Source: Wenjunlia tyrosinilytica (lineage in GTDB: Bacteria; Actinomycetota; Actinomycetes; Streptomycetales; Streptomycetaceae). Taken from it: 64,000 bases of DNA. The translations under genes and the position numbers were made by a program. Shown piece by piece: positions 25,232 to 33,306 of the stretch (positions within the stretch are counted from its first letter, which is position 1; every line of letters begins with the position of its first letter). The stretch lies in contig NZ_BMMS01000004.1 in NCBI RefSeq assembly GCF_014646055.1, positions 62,001 through 126,000 of the forward strand, written 5' to 3'. The notes beneath the pieces were generated by a model. It ran no database searches. It was given only the letters and a program-made list of their open reading frames with translations, and had not been told where the DNA came from.

Positions 25232-26134
25232 CTACGCCACGAGCTGCCCGAACGCCTCGGCCTCGTCCGCCCCGAAGGTCAGCGACTCGTCCTCGCGCAA
25301 GCGGCGCAGCGAGCGCCAGATACTGCTCTTCACCGTGCCGACGCTGATGTCGAGGATGTCGGCGATCTCCGGGTCGGTGCGCCCCTCGTAGTACCGCAGG
25401 ACGAGCATCGTGCGCTGCGGCTCGGGCAGCTTGGCCAGCGCCTGCCACAGGACGGCACGCAGCTCGGTGCCGCGCATCGCGTCGTTTTCGCCCACCGTCT
25501 CCGGCAGTTCCTCCGTCGGGTACTCGTTCAGCTTGCGCCGCCGCCAGGCCGAGATGTGCAGATTGGTCATCGTGCGGCGCAGGTAGCCGCCGACGGCCGC
25601 CTTGTCACTGATCCGGTCCCAGGCGCGGTAGGTGCTGAACAGCGCGCTCTGGAGCAGGTCCTCGGCCTCGAAGCGGTCCCCCGTGAGGTGGTACGCGGTC
25701 GCGTACAGGGCCGCCCTGCGCTCCGTCACGTAGGCGGTGAAGTCCGCCTCCGCGGTGCTGGAGCGCTCCCCGTCGGGCTTCCTGTACGCGGCCGCCGATC
25801 CCCCGTCGGCACCGCGGTCCTCGTTTCCCCCGTGGACCGCGGGTCCCCCGTTGCCTCCCCCGTCGGCCCCTGGCACGGAACCGAAGGTGCTGACCTCGCC
25901 ACCGATGGCGACCATGTGGCGAGGGCGTCCGATGGTGCCGGCAGCACTCCCCCGACGGCTGCCGGCCCCCGCGGCCTGCCCACCCGGAACAACATGTGCG
26001 TGGGTGAGACCACGTCCGGTGCCGCGTGCGCACCCCCGCCCGCCCGCAGCACCGGACACCTCTTCGACCCTCCCGCGAGGGGCGGTGTGCGTCGTACGGA
26101 CTGCCGTGGTGCCCGCTGTCTGCAGTGCGTTCAT
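25232..26134 (-). CDS. sigQ: SigQ, SigE-family (group 4/ECF-type) sigma factor
   Basis: A 300-residue protein. Residues 1-120 are a low-complexity, poorly conserved N-terminus; 125-290 hold the sigma domains: region 2 (FTAYVTERRAALYATAYHLTGDRFEAEDLLQSALFSTYRAWDRI would be the core) and region 4 (LPEPQRTMLVLRYYEGRTDPEIADILDISVGTVKSS). The subfamily is that annotated as SigE family in Streptomyces. It is divergent from afsQ1, the known arrangement of sigQ and afsQ1Q2 in S. coelicolor, where SigQ is reported to antagonise AfsQ1/Q2 in antibiotic control. An AfsQ1-type box lies 130 bases upstream. ATG 26134 is preferred; an upstream extension to 26245 is possible. Confidence 0.88.
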   Translation of the reverse strand: MNALQTAGTTAVRTTHTAPRGRVEEVSGAAGGRGCARGTGRGLTHAHVVPGGQAAGAGSRRGSAAGTIGRPRHMVAIGGEVSTFGSVPGADGGGNGGPAVHGGNEDRGADGGSAAAYRKPDGERSSTAEADFTAYVTERRAALYATAYHLTGDRFEAEDLLQSALFSTYRAWDRISDKAAVGGYLRRTMTNLHISAWRRRKLNEYPTEELPETVGENDAMRGTELRAVLWQALAKLPEPQRTMLVLRYYEGRTDPEIADILDISVGTVKSSIWRSLRRLREDESLTFGADEAEAFGQLVA

Positions 26135-26262
26135 GACGCGCCCCCGTTCGGTTGAGCCGTAGCCGATCTTTCTGACGAGCCTTGCCCCGGCGTTCGCTCT
26201 GTGTTGCCGATCGCCGTGCACATAAGACTCGTGGATCAGGGTCATGACGCTGTCCGGCGACT

Positions 26263-26278
26263 GTCACAGCACTGTCAC
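26263..26278. promoter_or_regulatory. AfsQ1 binding box between sigQ and afsQ1
   Basis: GTCAC-AGCACT-GTCAC matches exactly the published AfsQ1 consensus GTnAC-n6-GTnAC. It lies in the sigQ-afsQ1 intergenic region, where direct AfsQ1 control of sigQ is known in S. coelicolor, so autoregulation or control of sigQ is expected here. Confidence 0.85.
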
Positions 26279-26411
26279 AGGGGGTGGCGCCTACCGAATT
26301 CGGGGAATTCCGTCCCTCTTTGGCATGACTTGCCGGGCTGTGAGGGCCACCTCGCGGCCCGCTCGTGCCCAACTGTCGAAGCGGCAGTCCCCTGTGGGAC
26401 AGAATGACCTC

Positions 26412-27089
26412 GTGCCATTCCTGTTGCTCATCGAGGACGACGACGCGATCCGCACTGCCCTCGAACTCGCCCTGAGTCGCCAGGGCCACCGTGTGGTGGC
26501 CGCGGCGACGGGCGAGGACGGCCTGGAGCGGCTGCGCGAGCAGCGCCCCGACCTGATCGTGCTCGACGTCATGCTGCCCGGGATCGACGGCTTCGAGGTG
26601 TGCCGACGCATCCGCCGCACCGACCAGCTCCCGATCATCCTGCTCACCGCGCGCAACGACGACATCGACGTCGTCGTCGGTCTCGAGTCCGGCGCGGACG
26701 ACTACGTCGTCAAACCGGTCCAGCCCCGCGTGCTCGACGCGCGTATCCGCGCCGTGCTCAGGCGCGGGGAGCGGGACAGCTCCGACTCGGCCGCGTTCGG
26801 CAGCGTGGTCATCGACCGCTCCGCCATGACCGTGACGAAGAACGGAGAGGACCTCCAGCTCACGCCGACGGAGCTGCGCCTGCTGCTCGAGCTGAGCCGC
26901 CGACCCGGCCAGGCACTCTCCCGCCAGCAGCTGCTGCGGTTGGTGTGGGAGCACGACTACCTCGGCGACTCCCGGCTGGTGGACGCGTGCGTTCAGCGCC
27001 TGCGCGCCAAGATCGAGGACATTCCCTCCTCCCCCGCGCTGATCCGTACGGTGCGCGGCGTCGGGTACCGGCTGGATCCGCCCCAGTGA
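26412..27089 (+). CDS. afsQ1: AfsQ1, OmpR-family response regulator
   Basis: A 225-residue response regulator, the same length as S. coelicolor AfsQ1. The receiver domain has acidic DD (9-10), phospho-acceptor Asp52 (VLDVMLPGIDGF), Thr in LLTARND and Lys in DDYVVKP; an OmpR winged helix follows (about 130-223). GTG 26412 stands 6 nt after a -10-like CAGAAT, so the transcript is probably leaderless. It responds through AfsQ2, notably to glutamate-type nitrogen conditions in S. coelicolor, and controls antibiotic and nitrogen genes. It overlaps afsQ2 by 4 bases. Confidence 0.95.
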   Translation: MPFLLLIEDDDAIRTALELALSRQGHRVVAAATGEDGLERLREQRPDLIVLDVMLPGIDGFEVCRRIRRTDQLPIILLTARNDDIDVVVGLESGADDYVVKPVQPRVLDARIRAVLRRGERDSSDSAAFGSVVIDRSAMTVTKNGEDLQLTPTELRLLLELSRRPGQALSRQQLLRLVWEHDYLGDSRLVDACVQRLRAKIEDIPSSPALIRTVRGVGYRLDPPQ

Positions 27090-28729
27090 CCGTTGCCGAC
27101 ACCCGCGACAAGGGCTCGGGAGCGGACACCTGCAAGGAGCGGGAGGGCAGGTTCGGCCGCGTTCCGAGCCGCCTGCTGCGCCTGACCAGCCTGCGGATCC
27201 GCCTCGTCGCGGTCTTCGGCGCCGTGGCGCTGACCGCCGCCGTCTCCGCCTCCGGCATCGCGTACTGGCTCAACCGCGACGCCGTGCTCGGGCGTGCCCA
27301 GGTCTCCGCGCTCAACGACTTCCGGGACTCGCTCCAGCGCAATGTGGCCTCCATACCCCTGCACCCGCCGTGCGAGACGCTGACGAAGACCGCCGAGCAG
27401 ATCGCGCACTCCAGCAGCCAGGGCTACGAGATCGTCCTGATAGACACCGATCCCGACGGCAAGCAGTGCGCCCAGAGCTCCAACCCCGACGAGTTCAATG
27501 TCGAGGGCTGGGTGCCCGCCCGGCTCGCCGCCGCCGTGGGCAAGCCCCGGGCCCTGTCGGGGGGCAACAAGTACCGCTACCACCTCTACTGGCAGCGGAC
27601 CATCCGCAACGGCCGCCCCTACCTCATCGGCGGCACCCGCGTGATCGGCGGCGGCCCCACCGCCTACATGCTCAAGTCGCTCAACGCCGAGCGCGACGAC
27701 CTGGACTCGCTCGCCTGGTCCCTCGGCATCGCCACCGCCCTCGCGCTGGTCGGCGCGGCCCTGCTGGCCCAGGCGGCCTCCTCGACGGTCCTGCGGCCGG
27801 TGCAGCGGCTCGCCGAGGCCGCCCGGCGGCTCGGCGAGGGAGAGCTGGACACCCGGCTGCGGGTGTCGGGGGCGGACGAGCTTGCCGAGCTCTCCCGCAC
27901 GTTCAACCGCACCGCGGCCTCCCTCCAGGAACGCGTGGAGGAGCTGAGCGCCCGGGAGTCGGCGAGCCGCCGCTTCGTCGCCGACATGTCCCACGAGCTG
28001 CGCACGCCGCTGACCGCCATGACCGCCGTGACCGAGGTGCTCGAGGAGGAGGCGGACACGCTCGACCCGATGATCGCCCCCGCGGTGCGGCTGGTGGTCA
28101 ACGAGACCCGGCGGCTCAACGACCTGGTGGAGAACCTCATGGAGGTCACCCGCTTCGACGCGGGCACCGCCAAGCTGGTCCTGGACGACGTGGACGTGGC
28201 CGACATGGTCACCGCCTGCATCGACGCCCGTGCCTGGCTGGACGCGGTGGACCTCGACGCACCCCGCGGCATCGTCGTCCTCCTCGATCCGCGCAGGCTG
28301 GACGTGATCCTGGCGAATCTGATCGGCAACGCCCTCAAGCACGGCGGCTCCCCGGTCAAGGTCACCGTGCGCACCGAGCGGGTCAATCCGGAGGAGACCT
28401 CCGAGGCGTTCCGGCGCGCCCAGGGCATCCTGGTGGTTCAGGTGGCCGACAGCGGCCCCGGCATCCCCGAGGACGTCCTGCCGCACGTGTTCGACCGCTT
28501 CTTCAAGGCGGACGCCTCCCGGGCGCGGTCCGAGGGCAGCGGGCTCGGCCTGTCGATCGCGATGGAGAACGCGCACATCCACGGCGGTGTCATCAGCGCC
28601 GCCAACTGCCCGAAGGGCGGCGCCGTGTTCACCCTGCGCCTGCCGATCATGGGACGGGAACAGGAGAGCGGGCACGGGCGGGGGAACGGGACCGCGCACG
28701 GCAACGGCGAGAGGAACGACCAGCGGTGA
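27086..28729 (+). CDS. afsQ2: AfsQ2, membrane sensor histidine kinase
   Basis: A 547-residue kinase: membrane helix 1 (about 40-60), an extracytoplasmic sensor domain with two Cys (HPPCET, GKQCAQ), membrane helix 2 (about 208-230), HAMP (to about 285), HisKA with His303 in DMSHELRTPLTA, and HATPase with N-box NLIGNALKHGG, G1 DSGPGIP and G2 GSGLGLSIA. The last 20 residues are a Gly/His/Asn-rich tail. It overlaps afsQ1 (GTGA) and the following lipoprotein gene, forming the known afsQ1-afsQ2-lipoprotein unit. Confidence 0.94.
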   Translation: MTVADTRDKGSGADTCKEREGRFGRVPSRLLRLTSLRIRLVAVFGAVALTAAVSASGIAYWLNRDAVLGRAQVSALNDFRDSLQRNVASIPLHPPCETLTKTAEQIAHSSSQGYEIVLIDTDPDGKQCAQSSNPDEFNVEGWVPARLAAAVGKPRALSGGNKYRYHLYWQRTIRNGRPYLIGGTRVIGGGPTAYMLKSLNAERDDLDSLAWSLGIATALALVGAALLAQAASSTVLRPVQRLAEAARRLGEGELDTRLRVSGADELAELSRTFNRTAASLQERVEELSARESASRRFVADMSHELRTPLTAMTAVTEVLEEEADTLDPMIAPAVRLVVNETRRLNDLVENLMEVTRFDAGTAKLVLDDVDVADMVTACIDARAWLDAVDLDAPRGIVVLLDPRRLDVILANLIGNALKHGGSPVKVTVRTERVNPEETSEAFRRAQGILVVQVADSGPGIPEDVLPHVFDRFFKADASRARSEGSGLGLSIAMENAHIHGGVISAANCPKGGAVFTLRLPIMGREQESGHGRGNGTAHGNGERNDQR

Positions 28730-29328
28730 AGCGCACGGGGATCACGGCGGCGGCGGTGGCGGCACTGCTGCTGTCCGGCTGCGGCATCCGGGCCACCACC
28801 GTGCCCGTGGACGCGGGGGCGGCTCCGGCGCGGTCCAAGTGCGCGGGCCCCGAGCCCTCCATGTCCCCGTCGCCGTCCAGGAGCCCCCTGGGGTCGCCGG
28901 CGCACGACTACCTCATGGACGGGGCGGTGCTCTTCCTGGTGTGCAACTCCCAGGTCACCCAGGTGGTGCGCGAGGACAGGCTGAGCGGGGACTACCCGAC
29001 GGTGGCGCGCGCGCTGCTGGACCGGCTGAAGTCGGCCCCGCTGAAGGACGAGAAGGAGGACGGCTACCAGACAGCCGTTCCCGACACCCTCTCGCTCACC
29101 GAGGGCCGCGACGACGACCCGAAGCGGACCCTGCGCCTGAGTGTGCGCCTGGCCCAGCTCCCGGACTACGCGCTCGGTCAGCTGGTGTGCACCTTCTCGT
29201 CCAACCTCCTGGCGGGCGGCCCGGTGGTGCTCGGCGGCAAGGAGGACGCCCCGCCACGCCGTTTCACCTGCACCAGCACGCTGCTGACACAGGCGGGGGC
29301 GGAGCCGGACACGGGCGTTCCGCTTTGA
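28726..29328 (+). CDS. afsQ3: Lipoprotein of the afsQ operon
   Basis: A 200-residue lipoprotein: signal MKRTGITAAAVAALLLSGCG with lipobox LLSGC (Cys19). A Ser/Pro-rich stretch follows, then a domain with LVCNSQVTQVVRE and paired cysteines (VCNS, LVCTF, FTCTS). GTG 28726 overlaps the afsQ2 stop by 4 bases, so it is translationally coupled and probably part of the AfsQ sensing module at the outer face of the membrane; its precise role is not established. The symbol afsQ3 is used from memory of the S. coelicolor literature. Confidence 0.82.
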   Translation: MKRTGITAAAVAALLLSGCGIRATTVPVDAGAAPARSKCAGPEPSMSPSPSRSPLGSPAHDYLMDGAVLFLVCNSQVTQVVREDRLSGDYPTVARALLDRLKSAPLKDEKEDGYQTAVPDTLSLTEGRDDDPKRTLRLSVRLAQLPDYALGQLVCTFSSNLLAGGPVVLGGKEDAPPRRFTCTSTLLTQAGAEPDTGVPL

Positions 29329-29366
29329 CGTGACGTGCGGGTCCTTGTCCCGTAGCGTTGCCGTCC

Positions 29367-30005
29367 GTGCCCACAGGGAACCGCAGCCCCGCGCCCCGCG
29401 TCCTTCCCGGCGTGCAACGCGCAGGCTCCGGGATACGTACCGGAAGTGACGAAACGGCGTCGGACGGCGGAAGAGCCGTCCTGGCGGTCCGGATGACCGG
29501 CGCCCTGCTGGTGGTGGCCCATCTCGCGTTCGTCGCCTGGTTCACCCTGCGCCCGCTGTACGTGCCCTGGGTGTACGGCAACAATGTGCAACTGTTCGCG
29601 ACCATCGACCGCATCCTGCTCACCGACCCCGTGGCGGGTGTGCGCACGATCGGCTCGGGGCTCATCGTGCTGGCACCGCTCGGGGTGCTCCTCCCCATGG
29701 TCTCGGGGAAGGTGGCCGTCTCGACGCTGGTTTCGCTGATCCGCACGGTCTTCCTGGGCGCGGCGGTCTCGTTCGTCCTCGAGTGCCTGCAGTCGGGCGT
29801 TCCCGGCCGCGTCTTCGACGTGGACTCGATCCTGCTGAACACCACCGGGGTGGCGATCGCGCACCTCGCCGTCGTTCCGACGGTACGGGCCAGGCTTCGG
29901 CGTCGGGGAAGGGTCCACGTGCCACGGCAGCAGACGGCGGCCCGCCGGGCGCAGAGCGCCCAGGGCACGGTGTCGTACGAGGTCGCGGCGCATCTGCACC
30001 GCTGA
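29367..30005 (+). CDS. VanZ-family membrane protein
   Basis: A 212-residue protein with about four membrane segments: helix 1 (TGALLVVAHLAFVAWFTL), helix 2 (IVLAPLGVLLPMV), helix 3 (TVFLGAAVSFVLECLQ) and helix 4 (DVDSILLNTTGVAIAHL). The motifs PLGVLLP, ECLQ and RVFDVDSILLNTTG are typical of VanZ-like proteins, which have roles in glycopeptide tolerance or unknown envelope functions. GTG 29367 lies 8 nt after a -10-like TAGCGT; TTG 29358 is less likely. It stands 38 bases after the lipoprotein gene. Confidence 0.85.
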   Translation: MPTGNRSPAPRVLPGVQRAGSGIRTGSDETASDGGRAVLAVRMTGALLVVAHLAFVAWFTLRPLYVPWVYGNNVQLFATIDRILLTDPVAGVRTIGSGLIVLAPLGVLLPMVSGKVAVSTLVSLIRTVFLGAAVSFVLECLQSGVPGRVFDVDSILLNTTGVAIAHLAVVPTVRARLRRRGRVHVPRQQTAARRAQSAQGTVSYEVAAHLHR

Positions 30006-30077
30006 GGGAAGCCGTTTCGGCTGCGGCCCGGCCGCGGGCGCCCCGGAACGCCTCTCGGGGATGTTCAAACGGGGGGG

Positions 30078-30181
30078 CGCTTCTCGGGGACGTTTCTCTG
30101 CGGCGCTTCTCTGCGGCGCTTCTCTGCGGCGCTTCTCGGGGGCGTTTCTCGGGGGCGTTTCTCGGGGGCGTTTCTCGGGGG
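30078..30181. repeat. 13-base tandem repeat downstream of the VanZ gene
   Basis: Eight strictly in-register 13-base units of CG(C/T)TTCTC(GGGGG/TGCGG). The array occupies much of the 335-base gap 30006-30340. The remainder of the gap holds ordinary sequence and the promoter region of the PspC-type gene; no gene was found. Confidence 0.9.
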
Positions 30182-30340
30182 CGCGGTTCAGGGAAGACCC
30201 TGAGCCCCGGACCCGGCGCCCACCCGCAGGTAGCAGGAGACAATCCGCTCCACGGCTGACGATTCGCCGCCGGCGCGCTCCTACGGTTGAGGCATGAGCC
30301 GGGCACACCGCACCGGCCATCGACAACCCGAGGAGAAGCC

Positions 30341-30544
30341 ATGTCCGCCCTGGTCCGCCCCCGTCATGGCCGGATGATCGCTGGAGTCTGCGCCGCGCTC
30401 GCGGACCGCTTCGGCACCACCGCGACGACGATGCGTGTGCTGTTCCTCGTCTCCTGCCTTCTGCCCGGCCCGCAGTTCCTGGTCTACCTGGCGCTGTGGG
30501 TCTTCCTCCCGGGCGAGGGGAGCGAGCGCAAGGTCGCCTTCTGA
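30341..30544 (+). CDS. Small PspC-domain membrane protein
   Basis: A 67-residue protein consisting of a PspC domain: RPRHGRMIAGVCAALADRFG at the N-terminus, then a membrane helix (MRVLFLVSCLLPGPQFLVYLALWVFLP as one hydrophobic block) and the typical ending LWVFLPGE. Such proteins are linked to envelope-stress signalling, but stand-alone copies are common and uncharacterised in Streptomyces. ATG 30341 has GAGGAG 6 nt upstream and is preferred over an upstream ATG at 30287. Confidence 0.85.
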   Translation: MSALVRPRHGRMIAGVCAALADRFGTTATTMRVLFLVSCLLPGPQFLVYLALWVFLPGEGSERKVAF

Positions 30545-30560
30545 CCGGCCTCGATCGAGC

Positions 30561-30608
30561 GTCCGGCTCGATAAGCGGTCGGCTCGACGAGCGGTCGGCT
30601 CGACGAGC
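30561..30608. repeat. 16-base tandem repeat after the PspC gene
   Basis: Three units of GGTCGGCTCGACGAGC (the first diverged), starting 16 bases after the stop codon of the PspC gene. Confidence 0.8.
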
Positions 30609-30653
30609 CACTGGCAAGCCACCGACGAGCCGGTTGCCCCGGCGCACGGAAAT

Positions 30654-30686
30654 CGGGCCGCACCCTCACCACGGGGGTGCGGCCCG
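30654..30686. terminator. Bidirectional hairpin terminator
   Basis: A perfect 12-base stem (CGGGCCGCACCC with GGGTGCGGCCCG) and a 9-base loop between the convergent PspC gene and the small secreted-protein gene. Confidence 0.88.
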
Positions 30687-30707
30687 TTCCGTTGCGCGCG
30701 CTATGGC

Positions 30708-31064
30708 TCAGCCCAGGGGGAGGGCGCCGAGTCCGCCGCCGGGCAGGGCGCCGGTGACAGCGTCGGTCGGCAGGGCGTTGCCCTTGCCGGTCACCGGGAT
30801 CAGACCGCCGCCGGGCAGGCCGTGCGTACCCGCCGGGAGGGTGCGGGCCGTGGTGGCCGGGATCATGGTGGTGGCGGTGCCGAGAGTCGTCTTCGTGGCG
30901 TCGACGCTCTGCGACGCGCCGGGGAGGGTCTTGGCGGCGGTGCCGACCGGAAGCGCGCCCACGGGGTTGTCCACCGGGGAGGCGGAGGCCGTGCCCGCCG
31001 CGGCGACGGCGAAGGCGATCCCGAGCGCGGCGGCCCCGGCGGTCTTGAGCGTGCGCGTGTTCAT
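30708..31064 (-). CDS. Small secreted protein of unknown function
   Basis: A 118-residue protein with a clear signal peptide (LKTAGAAALGIAFAVAAAGTASA, cleavage near residue 29). The mature chain is rich in Gly, Ala, Thr and Pro with repeated GALP, GGGL and LPGG motifs, low in charge and probably extended. It is similar in style to the 23597-24019 product. ATG has GAGGAC 9 nt upstream. No family recognised; it may be wall-associated. Confidence 0.7.
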   Translation of the reverse strand: MNTRTLKTAGAAALGIAFAVAAAGTASASPVDNPVGALPVGTAAKTLPGASQSVDATKTTLGTATTMIPATTARTLPAGTHGLPGGGLIPVTGKGNALPTDAVTGALPGGGLGALPLG

Positions 31065-31234
31065 AGGCGTTGTGTCCTCATGATCGTTGGCATGGGTGTG
31101 CGGCGCGCGGGCCACCGCGGCCGAGCCGCGGATGGTCGCGGAGTACCGCAACGTAGCCATGTGGACACTCAGCGTGCAACCGGCGACACGCGGCCGGAAC
31201 GGACGGGTTCCGGCCGCGTGCCGAGGGCCGCGGA

Positions 31235-32437
31235 TCAGCCCTCGTGCACGCCGGAACCGCTGGCGGGACCGGGCGTTGGGCCCGGCTGCCGGAACAGCCA
31301 CTCGGCCTTCAGCTCCGCGTAACCGGGCTTGATCACGTCATTGATCATGGCGAGTCGTTCATCGAAAGGAATGAAAGCTGATTTCATCGCATTGACGGTG
31401 AACCACTGCATGTCGTCGAGGGTGTAGTGGAACGTCTTGACCAGGTGCTCGAACTCCGCGCTCATGCTCGTGCCGCTCATGAGCCGGTTGTCGGTGTTCA
31501 CCGTGGCCCGGAAGTGCAGCCTGCGCAGAAGCCCGATCGGATGCTCGGCGTAGGAGGACGCGGCCCCGGTCTGGAGGTTCGAGGTCGGGCACAGCTCCAG
31601 GGGAACGCGCTTGTCGCGCACGTAGGAGGCCAGGCGGCCCAGGCGCACGGAGCCGTCCTCGGCGACCTGGATGTCGTCGATGATGCGCACACCGTGCCCG
31701 AGGCGGTCGGCGCCGCACCACTGGAGGGCCTGCCAGATCGACGGCAGGCCGAAGGCCTCGCCCGCGTGGATCGTGAAGTGGTTGTTCTCCCGCTTGAGGT
31801 ACTCGAAGGCGTCGAGGTGGCGGGTGGGCGGGAAGCCGGCCTCGGCCCCGGCGATGTCGAAGCCGACCACGCCGGTGTCGCGGTAGCGGTTGGCGAGCTC
31901 GGCGATCTCCAGCGAGCGGGCGGCGTGGCGCATCGCGGTGAGCAGGGCGCCGACCCTGATGCGGTCGCCGCCCGCGAGCGCACGGCGCTCGCCCTCGCGG
32001 AAGCCCTCGTTGACCGCCTCGACGACCTCTTCGAGGGTGAGCCCGGCCTCGAGGTGCTGCTCGGGGGCGTAGCGCACCTCCGCGTACACGACCCCGTCGG
32101 CGGCGAGGTCCTCGGCGCACTCGGCGGCGACCCGCACCAGCGCCTCGCGGGTCTGCATCACCGCGCAGGTGTGTGCGAAGGTCTCGAGGTAGCGCTCGAG
32201 GGAGCCGGAGTCGGCCGCCTCCCGGAACCAGACGCCCAGACGGTCGGGGTCGGTCTCGGGCAGCGACTCGTAGCCGACGGCGCGGGCGAGGTCGACGACG
32301 GTGGCGGGCCGCAGCCCGCCGTCGAGGTGGTCGTGGAGCAGCGCCTTGGGGGCCCGGCGGATCTGCTCCGGAGAGGGCACGCCGGGCTCGCTCGTGGCCG
32401 CCGAGGCGGATGTCGTGAAGGGGTTCGGGCTCTGCAT
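31235..32437 (-). CDS. add: Adenosine deaminase
   Basis: A 400-residue metal-dependent deaminase. The zinc ligands [11 protein letters not shown] (HxH, near residue 34), IHAGEAFG (His and catalytic Glu), a His in the GHGVRI region and NTDNRLMSG (Asp ligand) are all visible; NTDN instead of NTDD is normal in actinobacterial enzymes. It converts (deoxy)adenosine to (deoxy)inosine, feeding purine nucleoside phosphorylase. ATG 32437 stands 6 nt after -10 TACATT, with -35 CTGACT 17 bases further up and the CTACGCGCGTAG palindrome inside the spacer: a leaderless, probably nucleoside-repressed promoter. Confidence 0.94.
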   Translation of the reverse strand: MQSPNPFTTSASAATSEPGVPSPEQIRRAPKALLHDHLDGGLRPATVVDLARAVGYESLPETDPDRLGVWFREAADSGSLERYLETFAHTCAVMQTREALVRVAAECAEDLAADGVVYAEVRYAPEQHLEAGLTLEEVVEAVNEGFREGERRALAGGDRIRVGALLTAMRHAARSLEIAELANRYRDTGVVGFDIAGAEAGFPPTRHLDAFEYLKRENNHFTIHAGEAFGLPSIWQALQWCGADRLGHGVRIIDDIQVAEDGSVRLGRLASYVRDKRVPLELCPTSNLQTGAASSYAEHPIGLLRRLHFRATVNTDNRLMSGTSMSAEFEHLVKTFHYTLDDMQWFTVNAMKSAFIPFDERLAMINDVIKPGYAELKAEWLFRQPGPTPGPASGSGVHEG

Positions 32438-32453
32438 CTCAGAAATGTAGCGC

Positions 32454-32465
32454 CTACGCGCGTAG
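32454..32465. promoter_or_regulatory. Palindromic operator CTACGCGCGTAG in the add promoter
   Basis: Perfect 12-base palindrome within the 17-base spacer between -35 CTGACT (32472-32467) and -10 TACATT (32449-32444) on the minus strand. A protein bound here would block RNA polymerase. It is also about 75 bases from the divergent hydrolase gene. Confidence 0.8.
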
Positions 32466-32538
32466 AAGTCAGCTTTGGACGGACGATTTCCCGTCGGGGT
32501 CTGGCGGAGGCCATGTGGATGTCTGCGAGAGTTCTGCC

Positions 32539-33306
32539 ATGGGATCGCGTGTGGTTGCAGTTTCCGGGGCGCGCACGCGCGGCGCCCGTCTGAGCCGGGC
32601 GATGGGTACGGGGCACGGGCGCACGGTGAGAGCGGTGGCCCTGCTCCTGCCCGGCGGCGAGGTACGGGGCACCCGCCGACCGACAGGTGTGCATGCGGCG
32701 GCGCTGTGGCCGCTCGCCCGGCATCTGGCCAGAGCGGGCAAGGAGGAGGGGCTGACGACCCACACCGTGCGCTACCGGTACGGCGGCTGGAACGGTGACA
32801 GCGCCCACCCGGTGCAGGACACCACCTGGGCCGCCGACGAGGTGGTCCGCCGCTACGGGGACGTGCCCGTGTGCCTGGTCGGGATGTCGATGGGGGCGCG
32901 GGCGGCGCTGCGCGTCGGCGGGCACGCCGCGGTCAACTCCGTTGTGGCGCTGTCCTCCTGGCTGCCGGTCGTGCCGGAGCCGGAGCCGGTCAAGCAACTC
33001 GTGGGCCGACGGGTGCTCATGGCGCACGGCACGAGGGACGCCGAGGCGGATCCGGAGTTGTCGTACCGCTTCGCGCAGCGCGTGAAGAAGGTGAATCCGG
33101 ACATCTGCCGGTTCGAGGTCCACTCCGACGGCCACACGCTCTACCACCACTGGGCCGAAGTCTTCGCGCTCACCACGGACTTCGTGATGGGCACGCTGTT
33201 CGACCGCGGCTTCGCGCGGCCGATCACGGACGCGCTGGCGGCGCCTCCGCCGCTGGGACTGCGGATGCCGCTGGCGTCGGGATTCGGACGCAGCATCAGG
33301 GTGTGA
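32539..33306 (+). CDS. Alpha/beta-hydrolase (dienelactone hydrolase-like)
   Basis: A 255-residue alpha/beta-hydrolase. The nucleophile elbow GMSMGAR contains the Ser near residue 118, the acid is in [10 protein letters not shown] and the His in [10 protein letters not shown]. No signal peptide, so cytoplasmic; substrate unknown. ATG 32539 is preferred; GTG 32515 would add eight residues. Its 3' end overlaps the convergent LysR gene by 11 bases. Confidence 0.85.
   Translation: MGSRVVAVSGARTRGARLSRAMGTGHGRTVRAVALLLPGGEVRGTRRPTGVHAAALWPLARHLARAGKEEGLTTHTVRYRYGGWNGDSAHPVQDTTWAADEVVRRYGDVPVCLVGMSMGARAALRVGGHAAVNSVVALSSWLPVVPEPEPVKQLVGRRVLMAHGTRDAEADPELSYRFAQRVKKVNPDICRFEVHSDGHTLYHHWAEVFALTTDFVMGTLFDRGFARPITDALAAPPPLGLRMPLASGFGRSIRV

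Noticed and set aside
26755-26763. Another operator-like ACGCGCGTA
   Set aside because: It lies inside the afsQ1 coding sequence (LDARIRA) and lacks the outer palindrome bases.
31235-32437. Adenosine deaminase with NTDN instead of NTDD considered inactive
   Set aside because: The first Asp (zinc ligand) is intact, and the Asn variant is common in active actinobacterial enzymes.
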